64,000 nt of DNA from Leifsonia shinshuensis (GCF_013410375.1 NZ_JACCFL010000001.1:496001-560000); one strand, 5' to 3'. Positions 8,626 to 18,008 are shown, counted from the first letter of the stretch. Notes: generated by a model not told the origin, from the sequence alone. Made by a program: numbers and translations.

Positions 8626-10295
8626 CGCGCGGCCCCTTCCCGATGCGGGGAGTCCGCGCCGGGAGCCGCGACGGGAGCCGACGCGGGCGCCGCCGGCGCC
8701 GTCCGCGGCAGCACGATCGTGAACGTCGCCCCCGGGCCGCCGGAGACGGTCACCGTCCCGCCCAGCTTGGTGACCGTCGAGTGGACCAGCGACAGCCCGA
8801 GTCCGCTGTGGCGCACGAGCGAGCCGCGCTTGGTCGAGTAGCCGTTCTCGAAGATCCGCGGGAGTTCCGCGTTCGGAACGCCCGGCCCGTTGTCCGCGAC
8901 GCGCACGGTCAGCGACTCCGGCGTCTCCACGACGCTCACGACCGTCCGCCGCGGCGCCGGAGCGCCGGAGAGCGCGTCGAACGCGTTGTCGATCAGGTTG
9001 CCGAGGATCGTCGTCAGCGCCTGAACCCGCTCCGGCGCCTCGCCGAGGTCGGTGTCCGGCGCGATCACCAGATCGATGCCGCGCTCGTTCGCCTCCGCGG
9101 CCTTGCCGAGCAGGAGGCCGACGATCAGCGGCGAGCCGATGTGCGAGCGCAGGGTGGCGTCGAGGTCGGCGGTCGTCCCGCGGATCTCGTTGAGATACTC
9201 CAGCGCCTCCTTGGTCCGCCCCAGCTCCAGCAGGCCGGACACCGCGTGCATGCGGTTGGAGAACTCGTGCTGCTGCGCCCGGATCGACTCGCTGAAGCTG
9301 CGCTCGCCGTCCAGCTCCCGGGTGAGCCCGATCAGCTCGGTCCGGTCCTGGAGGGTGAACACCGCGCCGTGCGGACGGCCGCCCAGCTTCACCGGCATCC
9401 GGTTGATGACGAGCACGTGGTCGTCGGTGATCGCGATGGCGTCCTTCACCTCGGAGGTGCCGGTGAGGGTGTCGCGGATCGGGCCGGCGACCAGGACGTC
9501 CGCCAGCAGCCGCCCGCGCGCTCCCTCCGGCAGGCGCAGGAGCCGCTGGGCCTCGTCGTTGACGACCGTGATCCGGCCGGCCGGGTCGATGGCGATGACG
9601 CCCTCCCGGATGCCGTGCAGCGTGGCCTCCCGCTCCTGCAGCAGGCGGGCGATCTCGTCCAGTTCGAGCCCGAACGTGCGGCGCTTCAGGAGGCTGGCGA
9701 GCCCGAAGGAGGCGAGCGCACCGATCGCGAGCGCCAGCACGAACCAGGCGCCGTAGGCGGGCAGCTCGGAGACCAGCTCGCTCGCCACGGAGCTCTCCCG
9801 GATGCCGACCGACACCTCCCCGACGATGTCGGGGGAGGCCGGCGCGTAGAGCGGGACGCGCGCGTTGGCGTTGACGCCGGTCGCGCCGGTGTCGGTCCGG
9901 AGGTGCACCTTGCCGTCGGCCGCGACGAACGGCTCCTCGACCTTCTGCCCGATCAGCGCGGGGTCGGGGTGCGAGTGCCGCACGCGGTTCCGGTCGATCA
10001 CCACGACATACGCGGCGCCGGTGCTGTTCGCGGTCTGCGACGCCAGGTTCTGGATGGTCGAGCCGCAGGCCGTGCCGCCGTTCGCCATGCAGGTCTGGAC
10101 CTCGGGCATCGCCGCGAAGGTCTGCGCGATCGCCGCGGCTCGCGCCTGGTAGTCGGAGTCGAGGTTGCTGCGGGCGGTCTGCGCCAGGAGGAGGAAGCCG
10201 ACCAGCATCGAGACGGCCAGGATCGCCAATTGAGCCAGGAGTATCTGGCTCGAGAGTCGTCTGATCCGTCGTCGCATCACCCGAGATTGTGTCAT
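8622..10295 (-). CDS. Sensor histidine kinase, CitA/DcuS type
   Basis: About 557 aa. Layout: membrane segment near 20-40, extracytoplasmic Cache/PAS-like sensor (about 41-180, with a CMANGGTAC cysteine pair), second membrane segment near 185-205, cytoplasmic PAS domain (EGVIAIDPAGRITVVNDEAQ), H-box with QQHEFSNRMHAVSGLLELG, and HATPase with N-box GNLIDNAFDAL and ADNGPGVP. This is the CitA/DcuS family that senses small carboxylates. The start is uncertain: ATG at 10295 has AGGAG too close, and 10277 is an alternative. Confidence 0.88.
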   Translation of the reverse strand: MTQSRVMRRRIRRLSSQILLAQLAILAVSMLVGFLLLAQTARSNLDSDYQARAAAIAQTFAAMPEVQTCMANGGTACGSTIQNLASQTANSTGAAYVVVIDRNRVRHSHPDPALIGQKVEEPFVAADGKVHLRTDTGATGVNANARVPLYAPASPDIVGEVSVGIRESSVASELVSELPAYGAWFVLALAIGALASFGLASLLKRRTFGLELDEIARLLQEREATLHGIREGVIAIDPAGRITVVNDEAQRLLRLPEGARGRLLADVLVAGPIRDTLTGTSEVKDAIAITDDHVLVINRMPVKLGGRPHGAVFTLQDRTELIGLTRELDGERSFSESIRAQQHEFSNRMHAVSGLLELGRTKEALEYLNEIRGTTADLDATLRSHIGSPLIVGLLLGKAAEANERGIDLVIAPDTDLGEAPERVQALTTILGNLIDNAFDALSGAPAPRRTVVSVVETPESLTVRVADNGPGVPNAELPRIFENGYSTKRGSLVRHSGLGLSLVHSTVTKLGGTVTVSGGPGATFTIVLPRTAPAAPASAPVAAPGADSPHREGAAR

Positions 10296-10499
10296 CTCCT
10301 GCTGGGGAGAGCGTGCGCGCAGAATGCACAAAACCTGCGACAACGCACACAACGCGGTGAATCGGGCGCAAGCGAGACAGCAGCTCCCCGGCCGGGGAGC
10401 ATCGAAGCCACACGGACCGGTGGGAACGCTCCGCCGGGAAGGCTCACGAGGACTCGTGCATCCGACCCCGTGCATCCGAAGACAGAGAGGTCTTGAACC

Positions 10500-11357
10500 A
10501 TGGTCGAACATCGACCCCGAGGCGCCGCCACCGCCGCTCCAGCGGCCGACGAGCCGGCGCGCATCGACATCGTCGGTCTGACGAAACGCTTCCTGACGCC
10601 GAAGGGCGACACGTTCACGGCCATCCGCGACGTGACCCTCACGGTCGAGCCCGGCCAGTTCTGCGCCATCGTCGGCCCGACCGGCTGCGGCAAGTCCACC
10701 ACGCTCGCGCAGGTCTCGGGCCTCGAGCGGCCGAGCGCCGGCTCGGTCAGCGTCGGCGGCCGGATCGTGGACGGCATCACCAGCGGCGTGAGCTACATGT
10801 TCCAGGCCGACTCGCTCTTCCCCTGGAAGACCGTTCTGGCCAATGTCATGATCGGCCCCATCCTCCTCGGCACACCCAAGAAGGAGGCCACGGCGCTGGC
10901 GCTCGACTGGCTGCGCCGCGTCGGCCTGGCCGGCTTCGAGGACCGCTACCCGCACCAGCTCTCCGGCGGCATGCGCAAGCGCGTCGCGATGGCGGCCGCG
11001 CTCATCAACAACCCGCGCATCCTGCTCATGGACGAACCCTTCGGCGCGCTCGACGTGCAGACCAAGGCGATCATGCAGACCGAGCTTCTCACCCTGTGGG
11101 AGGAGCTGCGGCCGTCGGTGCTGTTCATCACGCACGACCTCGATGAGGCCGTGGCGCTGTCCGACCGCGTGGTGATCATGACCAGCAGCCCGGGGACGGT
11201 CAAGGACGTCTTCGACATCGACCTGCCGCGACCGCGCGGCAACGTCCAGGAGATCCGGCACGAGGAGAAGTTCCTCGACATCCAGGGCCGGATCTGGGAG
11301 TCGCTCCGTGACGAGGTCACGCGGGCCTACGAGCAGACGGCAGGAGCGGCGGCGTGA
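10500..11357 (+). CDS. ABC transporter ATP-binding protein, NitT/TauT type
   Basis: 285-aa ATPase subunit. Walker A GPTGCGKST at 59-67, Q-loop in YMFQADSLFPW, signature LSGGMRKR, Walker B ILLMDEPFGALD and the switch His in FITHDLDEA are all present. The SGGMRKRV variant and the PWKTVLANV stretch place it with nitrate/sulfonate/bicarbonate-type importers. It is the first gene of a three-gene operon, overlapping the permease start by 4 bp (GTGA). Divergent from the CitA-like kinase, whose system probably controls it. Confidence 0.92.
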   Translation: MVEHRPRGAATAAPAADEPARIDIVGLTKRFLTPKGDTFTAIRDVTLTVEPGQFCAIVGPTGCGKSTTLAQVSGLERPSAGSVSVGGRIVDGITSGVSYMFQADSLFPWKTVLANVMIGPILLGTPKKEATALALDWLRRVGLAGFEDRYPHQLSGGMRKRVAMAAALINNPRILLMDEPFGALDVQTKAIMQTELLTLWEELRPSVLFITHDLDEAVALSDRVVIMTSSPGTVKDVFDIDLPRPRGNVQEIRHEEKFLDIQGRIWESLRDEVTRAYEQTAGAAA

Positions 11358-12274
11358 CCACCATGACGATCGCAGAACAGAACAACGCAGAACAGAACAA
11401 CACGGAGAAGAAGAACAACACCTCCACTTCGCGTACCGAGCGCGAGACCGAGCTCCGCGTCGCGGGCCGCCGGGCGCACAGCCGCCGGGTCGCCTGGATC
11501 TGGGCGGGACGCATCGCCGTCGCCGTCATCGTGGTCGGCGGGTGGCAGTGGTTCACCTCGGTGGGCTGGGTCGACAAGTTCTTCTACGGCCAGCCGTCCG
11601 GCATCTGGGACAGCCTCGTGCACCTGTTCACGCAGGGCACGGCGTTCGGGACCATCTGGGAGAACCTGTGGATCACCGTCCAGGAGGCCTTCCTCGGCTT
11701 CCTGCTCGGCACCCTGCTGGGCGTCGTCTTCGGCATCCTGCTCGGCTCCAACCGCTACCTCGCCTCGGTCTTCGGCCCGTACATCAAGGTCGTGAACTCG
11801 ATCCCCCGCATCGTGCTCGGCTCGATCTTCATCGTCGCTTTCGGCCTCGGCGTCTTCCCGAAGGTGCTGCTCGCCGCGGTGCTGGTGTTCTTCGTCGTCT
11901 TCTTCAACGCCTTCCAGGGCGTGCGGGAGGTCGACCAGAACCTGGTCGCGAACGTGCGGGTCCTCGGCGCCTCGCCCGTGCAGGTCGCCCGGCACGTGAC
12001 CATCCCCTCGGCGATGACGTGGATCATCGCGAGCCTCCACACCGCGTTCGGCTTCGCGATCATCGGCGCGCTGGTGGCCGAAGTGCTCGGCGCCCAGCAC
12101 GGCGTCGGCCTCATCATCAGCCAGGCGCAGGGCAGCTTCGACCCGAACACGGTCTTCGCCTGCATGGTCATCGTGGCCGTGGTCACGCTCGTCGCCGAGT
12201 ACCTGATCACCCTCCTGGAGAAGTCCCTCCTCAAGTGGCGTCCGCCGAGCCGGTCCGAGGCTCAGGCGATCTGA
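11354..12274 (+). CDS. ABC transporter permease, NitT/TauT type
   Basis: 306-aa inner-membrane permease with about six membrane segments and a polar, Asn-rich N-terminal tail (EQNNAEQNNTEKKNN). The binding-protein-dependent transport motif is visible around VRVLGASPVQVARHVTIPSA. The start is GTG at 11354 overlapping the ATPase stop. An ATG three codons downstream is possible. Partners are the ATPase upstream and the lipoprotein downstream. Confidence 0.9.
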   Translation: MTTMTIAEQNNAEQNNTEKKNNTSTSRTERETELRVAGRRAHSRRVAWIWAGRIAVAVIVVGGWQWFTSVGWVDKFFYGQPSGIWDSLVHLFTQGTAFGTIWENLWITVQEAFLGFLLGTLLGVVFGILLGSNRYLASVFGPYIKVVNSIPRIVLGSIFIVAFGLGVFPKVLLAAVLVFFVVFFNAFQGVREVDQNLVANVRVLGASPVQVARHVTIPSAMTWIIASLHTAFGFAIIGALVAEVLGAQHGVGLIISQAQGSFDPNTVFACMVIVAVVTLVAEYLITLLEKSLLKWRPPSRSEAQAI

Positions 12275-12311
12275 GCGCGCCCATCCCAACTGTCCTGCAA
12301 CGAAGCAGAAC

Positions 12312-12327
12312 GCCGGACCCGTCCGGC
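12312..12327 (+). promoter_or_regulatory. Short hairpin before the substrate-binding protein gene
   Basis: GCCGGAC, CC, GCCGGAC complement (GTCCGGC): a 7-bp perfect inverted repeat in the 74-bp gap between permease and binding-protein genes, ending 21 bp before the ATG. It may stabilise the downstream message; no direct evidence. Confidence 0.35.
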
Positions 12328-12348
12328 ACGATGAAAGGAACAACCCCC

Positions 12349-13446
12349 ATGAAGAAGCGCAGCATCGGTGCCATCGCGGCAGCCGGCGTCGTCGTGGCCC
12401 TGAGCCTCGCCGCCTGCTCCGGCGGTGGAGGCGGCACCGCGGCGGCCGGCGGCAGCAGCTCCGGACCGGTCCCGACCGTCAAGATGATGGTCGGCGGCAT
12501 CGACAAGCAGATCTACCTCCCCTACCAGCTGGCCCAGCAGCTCGGCTACTACAAGAAGTACGGCGTGAACGTCGAGCTCTCGACCGAGCAGAACGGCGGC
12601 GTCGGCGCCGAGGACGCGATGGCCTCCGGCCAGGTGGACATGGCGGGCGCGTGGTACATCCACACCGTCGACTTCCAGTCGAAGGGCAAGGACGTCATCA
12701 ACCTCGTCCAGCTCTCCGGCGCCCCCGGCGAGCGCGTCATGTGCAACCCGAAGGCGAACGTCTCCTCGGCGGCCGACTTCAAGGGCAAGAACATGGGCGT
12801 CACCGACCTCGGGTCGGGCACCGACGAGCTCACCCAGTTCCTGGCCGCCAAACAGGGCGTGACGAAGAAGGAGTACAACACCATCGCCGTGCACGCCGGC
12901 GCCACCGCGATCGCGGCCATCCAGCGCGGCTCCGCGGACTGCGTGATGACCACGCAGCCGACGGTCGGCGCGCTCACCTCGCAGAAGCTTGCCGTCTCGG
13001 CCGTCGACATGGCGACGACGAAGGGCGCGACTGCGGCGCTCGGCGGCGCTTGGCCCGCGGCCGGTCTGCTCGCGCAGGCCAGCTGGGTGAAGAGCCACGA
13101 GGACGCCGCGCAGAAGGTCGTCGACGCGCTCGTCGCCACGATGCACTGGATCTCGACCCACTCGGCCGCGGACATCGCGAACAAGATGCCGCAGGACTTC
13201 GTGCAGAACAGCACGATCACCAAGCAGCAGTACATCGACGGCCTGTCGACCGACAAGGGCCAGTTCCTGCCGGACGGCATCATGCCCGCCGGCGGCCCGA
13301 AGGTCATCTTCGACATGGAGAAGACCATCGGCGTCGACACCTCCAAGGTGAAGTACTCCGACACCTTCACCCAGAAGTACGCCGAAGCGGCGAACAAGCT
13401 GGAAGGCTTCACGACCACGACGAAGCCGGCCGGCGCGGACGGCTGA
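12349..13446 (+). CDS. ABC transporter substrate-binding lipoprotein, NitT/TauT type
   Basis: 365 aa. Lipoprotein signal with lipobox LAAC at about residue 23, a Gly/Ser linker, then an SBP fold with the family pattern YLPYQLAQQLGYYKKYGVNVEL and EDAMASGQVDMAGAW (the NMT1/SsuA-like module). ATG 12349 is preceded by AAAGGAA; an in-frame ATG at 12331 is an alternative. Delivers an unknown small molecule to the ABC complex encoded upstream. A strong hairpin terminator follows. Confidence 0.9.
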   Translation: MKKRSIGAIAAAGVVVALSLAACSGGGGGTAAAGGSSSGPVPTVKMMVGGIDKQIYLPYQLAQQLGYYKKYGVNVELSTEQNGGVGAEDAMASGQVDMAGAWYIHTVDFQSKGKDVINLVQLSGAPGERVMCNPKANVSSAADFKGKNMGVTDLGSGTDELTQFLAAKQGVTKKEYNTIAVHAGATAIAAIQRGSADCVMTTQPTVGALTSQKLAVSAVDMATTKGATAALGGAWPAAGLLAQASWVKSHEDAAQKVVDALVATMHWISTHSAADIANKMPQDFVQNSTITKQQYIDGLSTDKGQFLPDGIMPAGGPKVIFDMEKTIGVDTSKVKYSDTFTQKYAEAANKLEGFTTTTKPAGADG

Positions 13447-13471
13447 TCCCGTCACGCGGAAACCCCCAACA

Positions 13472-13518
13472 GCCCGTCCGGTGCGTCCAGCCATCCAGCG
13501 CACCGGGCGGGCTTCTTC
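13472..13518 (+). terminator. Rho-independent-like terminator after the NitT/TauT operon
   Basis: GCCCGTCCGGTGCG (13472-13485) pairs with CGCACCGGGCGGGC (13499-13512) with one G-U pair, 13-nt loop, followed by TTCTTC. It closes the transporter operon. Confidence 0.8.
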
Positions 13519-13534
13519 GTGCGCCGGCGCCGCC

Positions 13535-13666
13535 GACATTCGTGCCGAATGCGCGGTACCGGCGCGGGATTCGCGCGATTCGTGCCGAATGTCGCTCGCT
13601 GACATTCGTGCCGAATGTGCGGTAAGGGCGCGGGATTCGCGACATTCGTGCCGAATGTCTCAGGGG
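13535..13666. repeat. Two tandem 66-bp units carrying GACATTCGTGCCGAATGTC palindromes
   Basis: Units 13535-13600 and 13601-13666 are direct repeats. Each begins GACATTCGTGCCGAATG, continues with a GCGGTA..GGCGCGGGATTCGCG core and ends with a second ATTCGTGCCGAATGTC. Four copies of the dyad (arms GACATTCG and CGAATGTC, 3-bp centre) thus start at 13535, 13575, 13601 and 13641, spaced 40, 26 and 40 bp. The last copy touches the stop codon of the methyltransferase gene. The locus sits between convergent genes. Confidence 0.85.
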
Positions 13667-14292
13667 CGGGTGGCGCGGATCCGCTCGACGGCCCCGGAGC
13701 GGAGGCGCTCGTGCTCCACGACCTGCAGCCCGGCGGCTTCCACCTCGGCGCGGTGCCGCCGGGTCAGGTGCTCGCCCTGGAGCGGGATGGTGAACCGCTC
13801 GATCACCCACTGCCCGGCGTACACGAGCGCCCGGTCGCTGCGCGTGTGGTCGACCAGCACGACGGAACCGCCTGGCGCGACCACGCGCGCCATCTCGGCG
13901 ATCGCGACAGCGGGACGCGGGATCGAGCACAGCGCGAGCGCGCACACCACCGTGTCGAAGGACGCGTCGGCGAACGCCAGCGCCTCGGCGTCGCCCTCTC
14001 GCAGGTCGGCGGCGATCCCCTGCTCGGCCGCCCGCGCGCGGGCGATCGCCAGCACCTCGGGGCTCAGGTCGATCCCGGTCAGGTCGATCCCCGCGGGATA
14101 GTAGGGGAGGTCGCGCCCGGTCCCGACCGCGACCTCCAGCACCCGTCCGCTCGCCCGGGCGACGATCCACTCGCGGCTGCCCGCGAGCATCGTCTGCTCT
14201 GCCCGGCCGACCTTTCGGTCGTACTTCGCGGCCTGCTTGCGCCAGGAGCGGAGCTGGCGCTGCGTCTCCTTGGAGGGGGAGGGGGTGGTCAT
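13660..14292 (-). CDS. Class I SAM-dependent methyltransferase
   Basis: 210-aa methyltransferase of the Methyltransf_11/UbiE-like group. SAM-binding motif I is VLEVAVGTGRDLPYY, followed by the acidic end of strand 2 in GIDLSPEVL and motif with VVCALALCSIP. Substrate unknown; small-molecule or lipid methylation is the usual role. Start ATG 14292 has no clear ribosome site. Its stop codon lies in the last copy of the palindromic repeat. Confidence 0.82.
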   Translation of the reverse strand: MTTPSPSKETQRQLRSWRKQAAKYDRKVGRAEQTMLAGSREWIVARASGRVLEVAVGTGRDLPYYPAGIDLTGIDLSPEVLAIARARAAEQGIAADLREGDAEALAFADASFDTVVCALALCSIPRPAVAIAEMARVVAPGGSVVLVDHTRSDRALVYAGQWVIERFTIPLQGEHLTRRHRAEVEAAGLQVVEHERLRSGAVERIRATRP

Positions 14293-14382
14293 GGGGTCAT
14301 TGTGGGTTCGTTTCTGCGATGGGGACAATCTCTTCGGCGGCGCAGGAGGCGTAGATTTCGGTGCACCGACCCTGGAGTAGCC

Positions 14383-14970
14383 ATGAACGCCGAGCCCGCT
14401 GGACCGTCCGATCAGGTTGTGATCCTTGTCGTAGGACGACCGGCTTCTGGGAAGAGCACCATCAGCGCGCGCATCTCCGAGGAATCGGGCTGCTCTGTCA
14501 TCGCGAAGGACGCGCTCAAGGAGATCCTGTTCGACACGCTCGGGCATGATGACCAGGCGTGGTCGGAGACGCTCGGCAAGGCGAGCTTCGCGTTGCTGGA
14601 CTATGTCATTCAGGCGCAGCTTCGCGCCGGCGCGTCATTCATCGTCGACGCTGCATACAACGCGGCGTTCGAGAACGCGAAGTTTCAGGCCTGGCAGGAG
14701 GAGTACGGATTCACAGCGATCCAGGTGCACTGCACTGCCTCGGATGACGAGCTCGTCCGGAGATTCACGAAGCGCCAGCAGGACGGTCACCGACATCCCG
14801 GACACGCCGACGACAAGCGACTCGAAGGCTTCCGGGCAAGCCTGACAGATGGACGCGCCGAGGTGCTCGACCTGAGGGGGCCCGTGATCAAGTGCGACAC
14901 AGAAGCCGTCGGTGCAGTGGACGAGGCCTTAGCTCAGCTAGGGCGACGGCTTGAAGTTCTGCGCGCGTGA
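14383..14970 (+). CDS. P-loop kinase (AAA_33-like)
   Basis: 195-aa ATP-binding protein with Walker A GRPASGKST at residues 18-26 and a LID-like stretch RFTKRQQDGHRHPGH. It resembles the AAA_33 family of small-molecule kinases (adenylylsulfate kinase/zeta-toxin/antibiotic phosphotransferase fold). The ATG at 14383 follows a GGAG site. Base composition is visibly less GC-rich than the neighbours, suggesting recent acquisition. Substrate unknown. Confidence 0.75.
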   Translation: MNAEPAGPSDQVVILVVGRPASGKSTISARISEESGCSVIAKDALKEILFDTLGHDDQAWSETLGKASFALLDYVIQAQLRAGASFIVDAAYNAAFENAKFQAWQEEYGFTAIQVHCTASDDELVRRFTKRQQDGHRHPGHADDKRLEGFRASLTDGRAEVLDLRGPVIKCDTEAVGAVDEALAQLGRRLEVLRA

Positions 14971-15026
14971 GCGGGTTCTGTGGCGTATCCGCGTCCCTGT
15001 TCCTGGTTCCTGCCCACGAGTAACGA

Positions 15027-15539
15027 TCAGTGGCGCAGTAAGTACTTGAATCCGATGTGGGAGCCGACGAAGCCGAGTCGTTCGTAGAAGCGGTGGGCAT
15101 CGGCTCGCTGGGCGTCGGACGTGAGTTGAACCAGGTCCGCACCGATGCTTGGCGCCGCCTCGAGCAGTACCCAGCGCATGAGCGCTGTCCCGATCCCGCT
15201 TGACCGGGCGGAGCTGGAGACTCGGACGGCCTCCACAAGAAGCCGGGTGGACCCTCGTCGAGCCATGCCAGGGATTCGAGTCAGCTGAAGAGTGCCGAGG
15301 ATGCGCCCGGACTGATCCGTTGCGGCGATGACGTCGTTCCCCGCGTCGCTTTGGATCGCGTCCAACGCCGCCTCGTAGGCCGGGCGATCGCTCTCTTCGG
15401 CGATGTCGCCGCGGCCTGCGCTGATCGGGTCGTCCCCGAGAAGTGCGATGAGCTGGTGGAGATCGTCGCGTGTCGCCCTGCGCAACTCGATCGACCGGGC
15501 TCCAGAGAGGACAGTAGGCAGTGGGAGTTCAGCGATCAC
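15027..15539 (-). CDS. GNAT-family N-acetyltransferase
   Basis: 170 aa; acetyl-CoA-dependent acyltransferase fold. Motif A is seen in [22 protein letters not shown] (acetyl-CoA loop R..GIGTAL), followed by the motif B segment [20 protein letters not shown]. The start is GTG at 15539. It faces the P-loop kinase gene convergently and shares its lower GC content. Acceptor substrate cannot be told. Confidence 0.85.
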   Translation of the reverse strand: MIAELPLPTVLSGARSIELRRATRDDLHQLIALLGDDPISAGRGDIAEESDRPAYEAALDAIQSDAGNDVIAATDQSGRILGTLQLTRIPGMARRGSTRLLVEAVRVSSSARSSGIGTALMRWVLLEAAPSIGADLVQLTSDAQRADAHRFYERLGFVGSHIGFKYLLRH

Positions 15540-15599
15540 CCGATCAGTCTCTCAGTGTGGCAGGCGACATCTTCGCGCTGTCGCGTGGCGTACGACCCC

Positions 15600-17156
15600 T
15601 CACCCCACGCGCACGAGAGTCGACTGCCACCCCGTCGACCCGTTCGGCGCGATCGGCGTACGCCGCTCCTCCTGCAGCCGCCCGGCCCGGTCGGTAGCCC
15701 GGACCGCCAGGGTGTGCGAGCCGGTCGTGGCGTTCCAGTCGAGGGACCACTGCACCCAGGTGTCCGCGTTGACCGCGGCTGCGAGGGTCGCCTCCTGCCA
15801 AGCGCCGCCGTCGATCTGCACCTCGACCTTCTGGATGCCGACCGTCTGCGCCCAGGCGACGCCCGCGATCTTCGTCGGGCCGGCGGAGAGCGGGCGGTCG
15901 ATCCGCGGCGTGTCGATGCGGCTGGAGAGCTTGATCGGGGCCTGCGGGCTGTAGCCGCGGGGCGTCCAGTAGGCCTGGTCGGCGGCGAACGTCGTGACCT
16001 TCAGCTCGGTGAGCCACTTGGTCGCCGAGACGTAGCCGTAGAGGCCGGGGACGACCATCCGCACCGGGAAGCCGTGCTCCAGCGGGAGTGGCTCGCCGTT
16101 CATCCCGACCGCGAGGATCGCGTCGCGGCCCGGGTCGGTGAGCGCGGTGAGCGGTGTGCTGGCGGTGAAGCCGTCGACGCTGCGCGACAGGACCATGTCG
16201 GCCCCGTGCCGGGGGCGGGCGCGGGCGAGCACCTCCCGCACCGGCACGCCCAGCCAGCGGGCGTTGCCGACGAGGTTCCCGCCGACCTGGTTGGAGACGC
16301 AGGTGAGCGTGATCGCGTACTCGCGGAGGCCCATCGCGAGCAGGTCGTGGAACGTCAGTTCGACGCGGCTCTCCACCATCCCGTCCACGGTGAGCCGCCA
16401 GCCGGACGGGTCGACCGACGGGACGGTCAGCGCGGTGTCCACCCGGTAGAAGTCGGCGTTCGGGGTGAAGAGCGGAGACAGATCCGGGAGGTGCAGCTCC
16501 GCGCCGGCGGGGACGAGGACCCGGGAGGCCGGAGCAGGCAAGCGCAGCGCGGAGCGGACGGCCGCGATCGAGGAGGTCGCGGCCGATCCGAGGCGGGAGC
16601 CGACGCCGGCCAGCACAGCGAGTGCCGCGCCCGCGCCGGTGAGCAGCAGGAAGCGGCGCCGGTCGACGGCGGCGGCGATCGGGCGCTCGCCGTCGAGCGC
16701 GTTCCGCCAGCGCCGCAGCGCTTCCACGAGGAACCGGAGCGTCGCGGCCCCCGCGAGCGCGCCGAGCGCGGACGGCAGGAACGCGAGCGGGCTCGCGTCG
16801 GCGCGGGTCACGGTGGCCGCGACCGCCAGGACCCCGGCGACGAGGAACAGTGCGAAGCCGACCCACCGGCGCCAGAGCTCCAGGAGCCCGGCGACGGCCG
16901 CCGCCACGAACACCGCGACCCCGAGCGACGACAGCAGGAACAGCTTGTCGTTGGATCCGAACAGCTCGATGGCGAGCTCCTTCGCCCAGCGCGGCACGAT
17001 GTCGATCACGAACGATCCGACCGCGATGAGCGGGTCGGCCTCCCGGGCCGCGAGGAGCGCGACGATCTCGGCGACGGCGATGAAGAGGCCGCCGCTCACA
17101 GCGCCGGCGAGCGCGGCCCATCCCCAGGCGGCGAGGTGTCCTCGGCGGATGCTCAT
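15600..17156 (-). CDS. Membrane-anchored molybdopterin-dependent oxidoreductase (sulfite oxidase fold)
   Basis: 518 aa. The first 150 residues form about five membrane helices; then comes [20 protein letters not shown] (about 165-184), a Tat-like twin-arginine motif inside the protein, then the oxidoreductase domain. Cys286 in [15 protein letters not shown] matches the molybdenum ligand of sulfite oxidase family enzymes, and the C-terminal Mo-co dimerisation domain is present. The domain is probably outside the membrane. It is divergent from a fasciclin lipoprotein, a pairing seen in other actinobacteria. No SigK is in the window. Natural substrate unknown. Confidence 0.88.
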   Translation of the reverse strand: MSIRRGHLAAWGWAALAGAVSGGLFIAVAEIVALLAAREADPLIAVGSFVIDIVPRWAKELAIELFGSNDKLFLLSSLGVAVFVAAAVAGLLELWRRWVGFALFLVAGVLAVAATVTRADASPLAFLPSALGALAGAATLRFLVEALRRWRNALDGERPIAAAVDRRRFLLLTGAGAALAVLAGVGSRLGSAATSSIAAVRSALRLPAPASRVLVPAGAELHLPDLSPLFTPNADFYRVDTALTVPSVDPSGWRLTVDGMVESRVELTFHDLLAMGLREYAITLTCVSNQVGGNLVGNARWLGVPVREVLARARPRHGADMVLSRSVDGFTASTPLTALTDPGRDAILAVGMNGEPLPLEHGFPVRMVVPGLYGYVSATKWLTELKVTTFAADQAYWTPRGYSPQAPIKLSSRIDTPRIDRPLSAGPTKIAGVAWAQTVGIQKVEVQIDGGAWQEATLAAAVNADTWVQWSLDWNATTGSHTLAVRATDRAGRLQEERRTPIAPNGSTGWQSTLVRVG

Positions 17157-17184
17157 GCGTGCTGTTCGGCGCCGAGCCCGGTTC

Positions 17185-17224
17185 CGGATTGGCGCCGGAC
17201 GCGCGGACGACGAGTTCCAATCCG
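17185..17224. promoter_or_regulatory. Inverted repeat in the divergent moco-oxidoreductase/fasciclin promoter region
   Basis: CGGATTGG (17185-17192) and CCAATCCG (17217-17224) are perfect 8-bp arms separated by 24 bp in the 195-bp gap between the two divergent genes. The position suits a shared operator or a transcript hairpin. No -10 could be assigned with confidence. Confidence 0.4.
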
Positions 17225-17351
17225 ATCGGGCGGCGGGGCCGAACCCCTGATGTCGGCCGCCGCCGCGGCTGCCCGATCCGCACCACGGCAGCACACCCTG
17301 GCAGCAGTCGTCAGAAGCACCGATCAGCAGCACCACTCGAAGGAGAAAACG

Positions 17352-18008
17352 ATGCGCACCACCACCCGCCTCGCCGCAGCCGGCATCCTCGCCGCCGCGG
17401 CGCTCGCGCTCACCGCCTGCTCGTCCGGGGCCGGCTCCGCGTCCACCGACACCAGCTCGGCCATGACGTCGTCGTCCCCGTCGGCGTCCGCGACGATGGA
17501 CCCGGCCGCCGACCTCGTCGGCCCGGGCTGCGCCGCCTACGCCAAGCAGGTGCCCTCCGGCGCCGGCTCGGTCCAGGGGATGGCCCAGGACCCGGTCGCG
17601 ACGGCCGCGAGCAACAACCCCCTGCTGACCACGCTCGTCGCCGCGGTCTCGGGCAAGCTGAACGCCAAGGTGAACCTGGTCGACACGCTCAACAGCGGCC
17701 AGTTCACCGTGTTCGCCCCGGTGGACGACGCGTTCAAGAAGATCGACCCGGCCACGATCGACACGCTGAAGACCGACGCCGGAGCGCCGACGCTGACCAG
17801 CATCCTGACCTACCACGTCATCCCGGGTCAGCTGGCGCCGAAGGACATCGTCGGGACGCACAAGACCGTCCAGGGCGGCACCGTCACGGTCACCGGCTCC
17901 GGTGACAACCTCAAGGTGAACGACGCGAACGTGATCTGCGGCGGCGTGCACACCGCCAACGCCACCGTCTACCTGATCGACTCGGTGCTGATGCCTCCGG
18001 CCAAGTGA
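17352..18008 (+). CDS. Fasciclin-domain lipoprotein (MPT70/MPT83-like)
   Basis: 218 aa. Lipoprotein signal with lipobox ALTAC near residue 23, a Ser/Thr-rich linker, and one FAS1 domain with the H1/H2 motifs [14 protein letters not shown] and [10 protein letters not shown]. The ATG at 17352 has an AAGGAG site. Mycobacterial homologues MPT70/MPT83 are cell-envelope proteins controlled by SigK. A cell-surface role is inferred. Terminator follows immediately. Confidence 0.92.
   Translation: MRTTTRLAAAGILAAAALALTACSSGAGSASTDTSSAMTSSSPSASATMDPAADLVGPGCAAYAKQVPSGAGSVQGMAQDPVATAASNNPLLTTLVAAVSGKLNAKVNLVDTLNSGQFTVFAPVDDAFKKIDPATIDTLKTDAGAPTLTSILTYHVIPGQLAPKDIVGTHKTVQGGTVTVTGSGDNLKVNDANVICGGVHTANATVYLIDSVLMPPAK

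Noticed and set aside
13535-13666. CRISPR array
   Set aside because: Only four dyads, spacing 40/26/40, and the intervening sequence is itself repeated.
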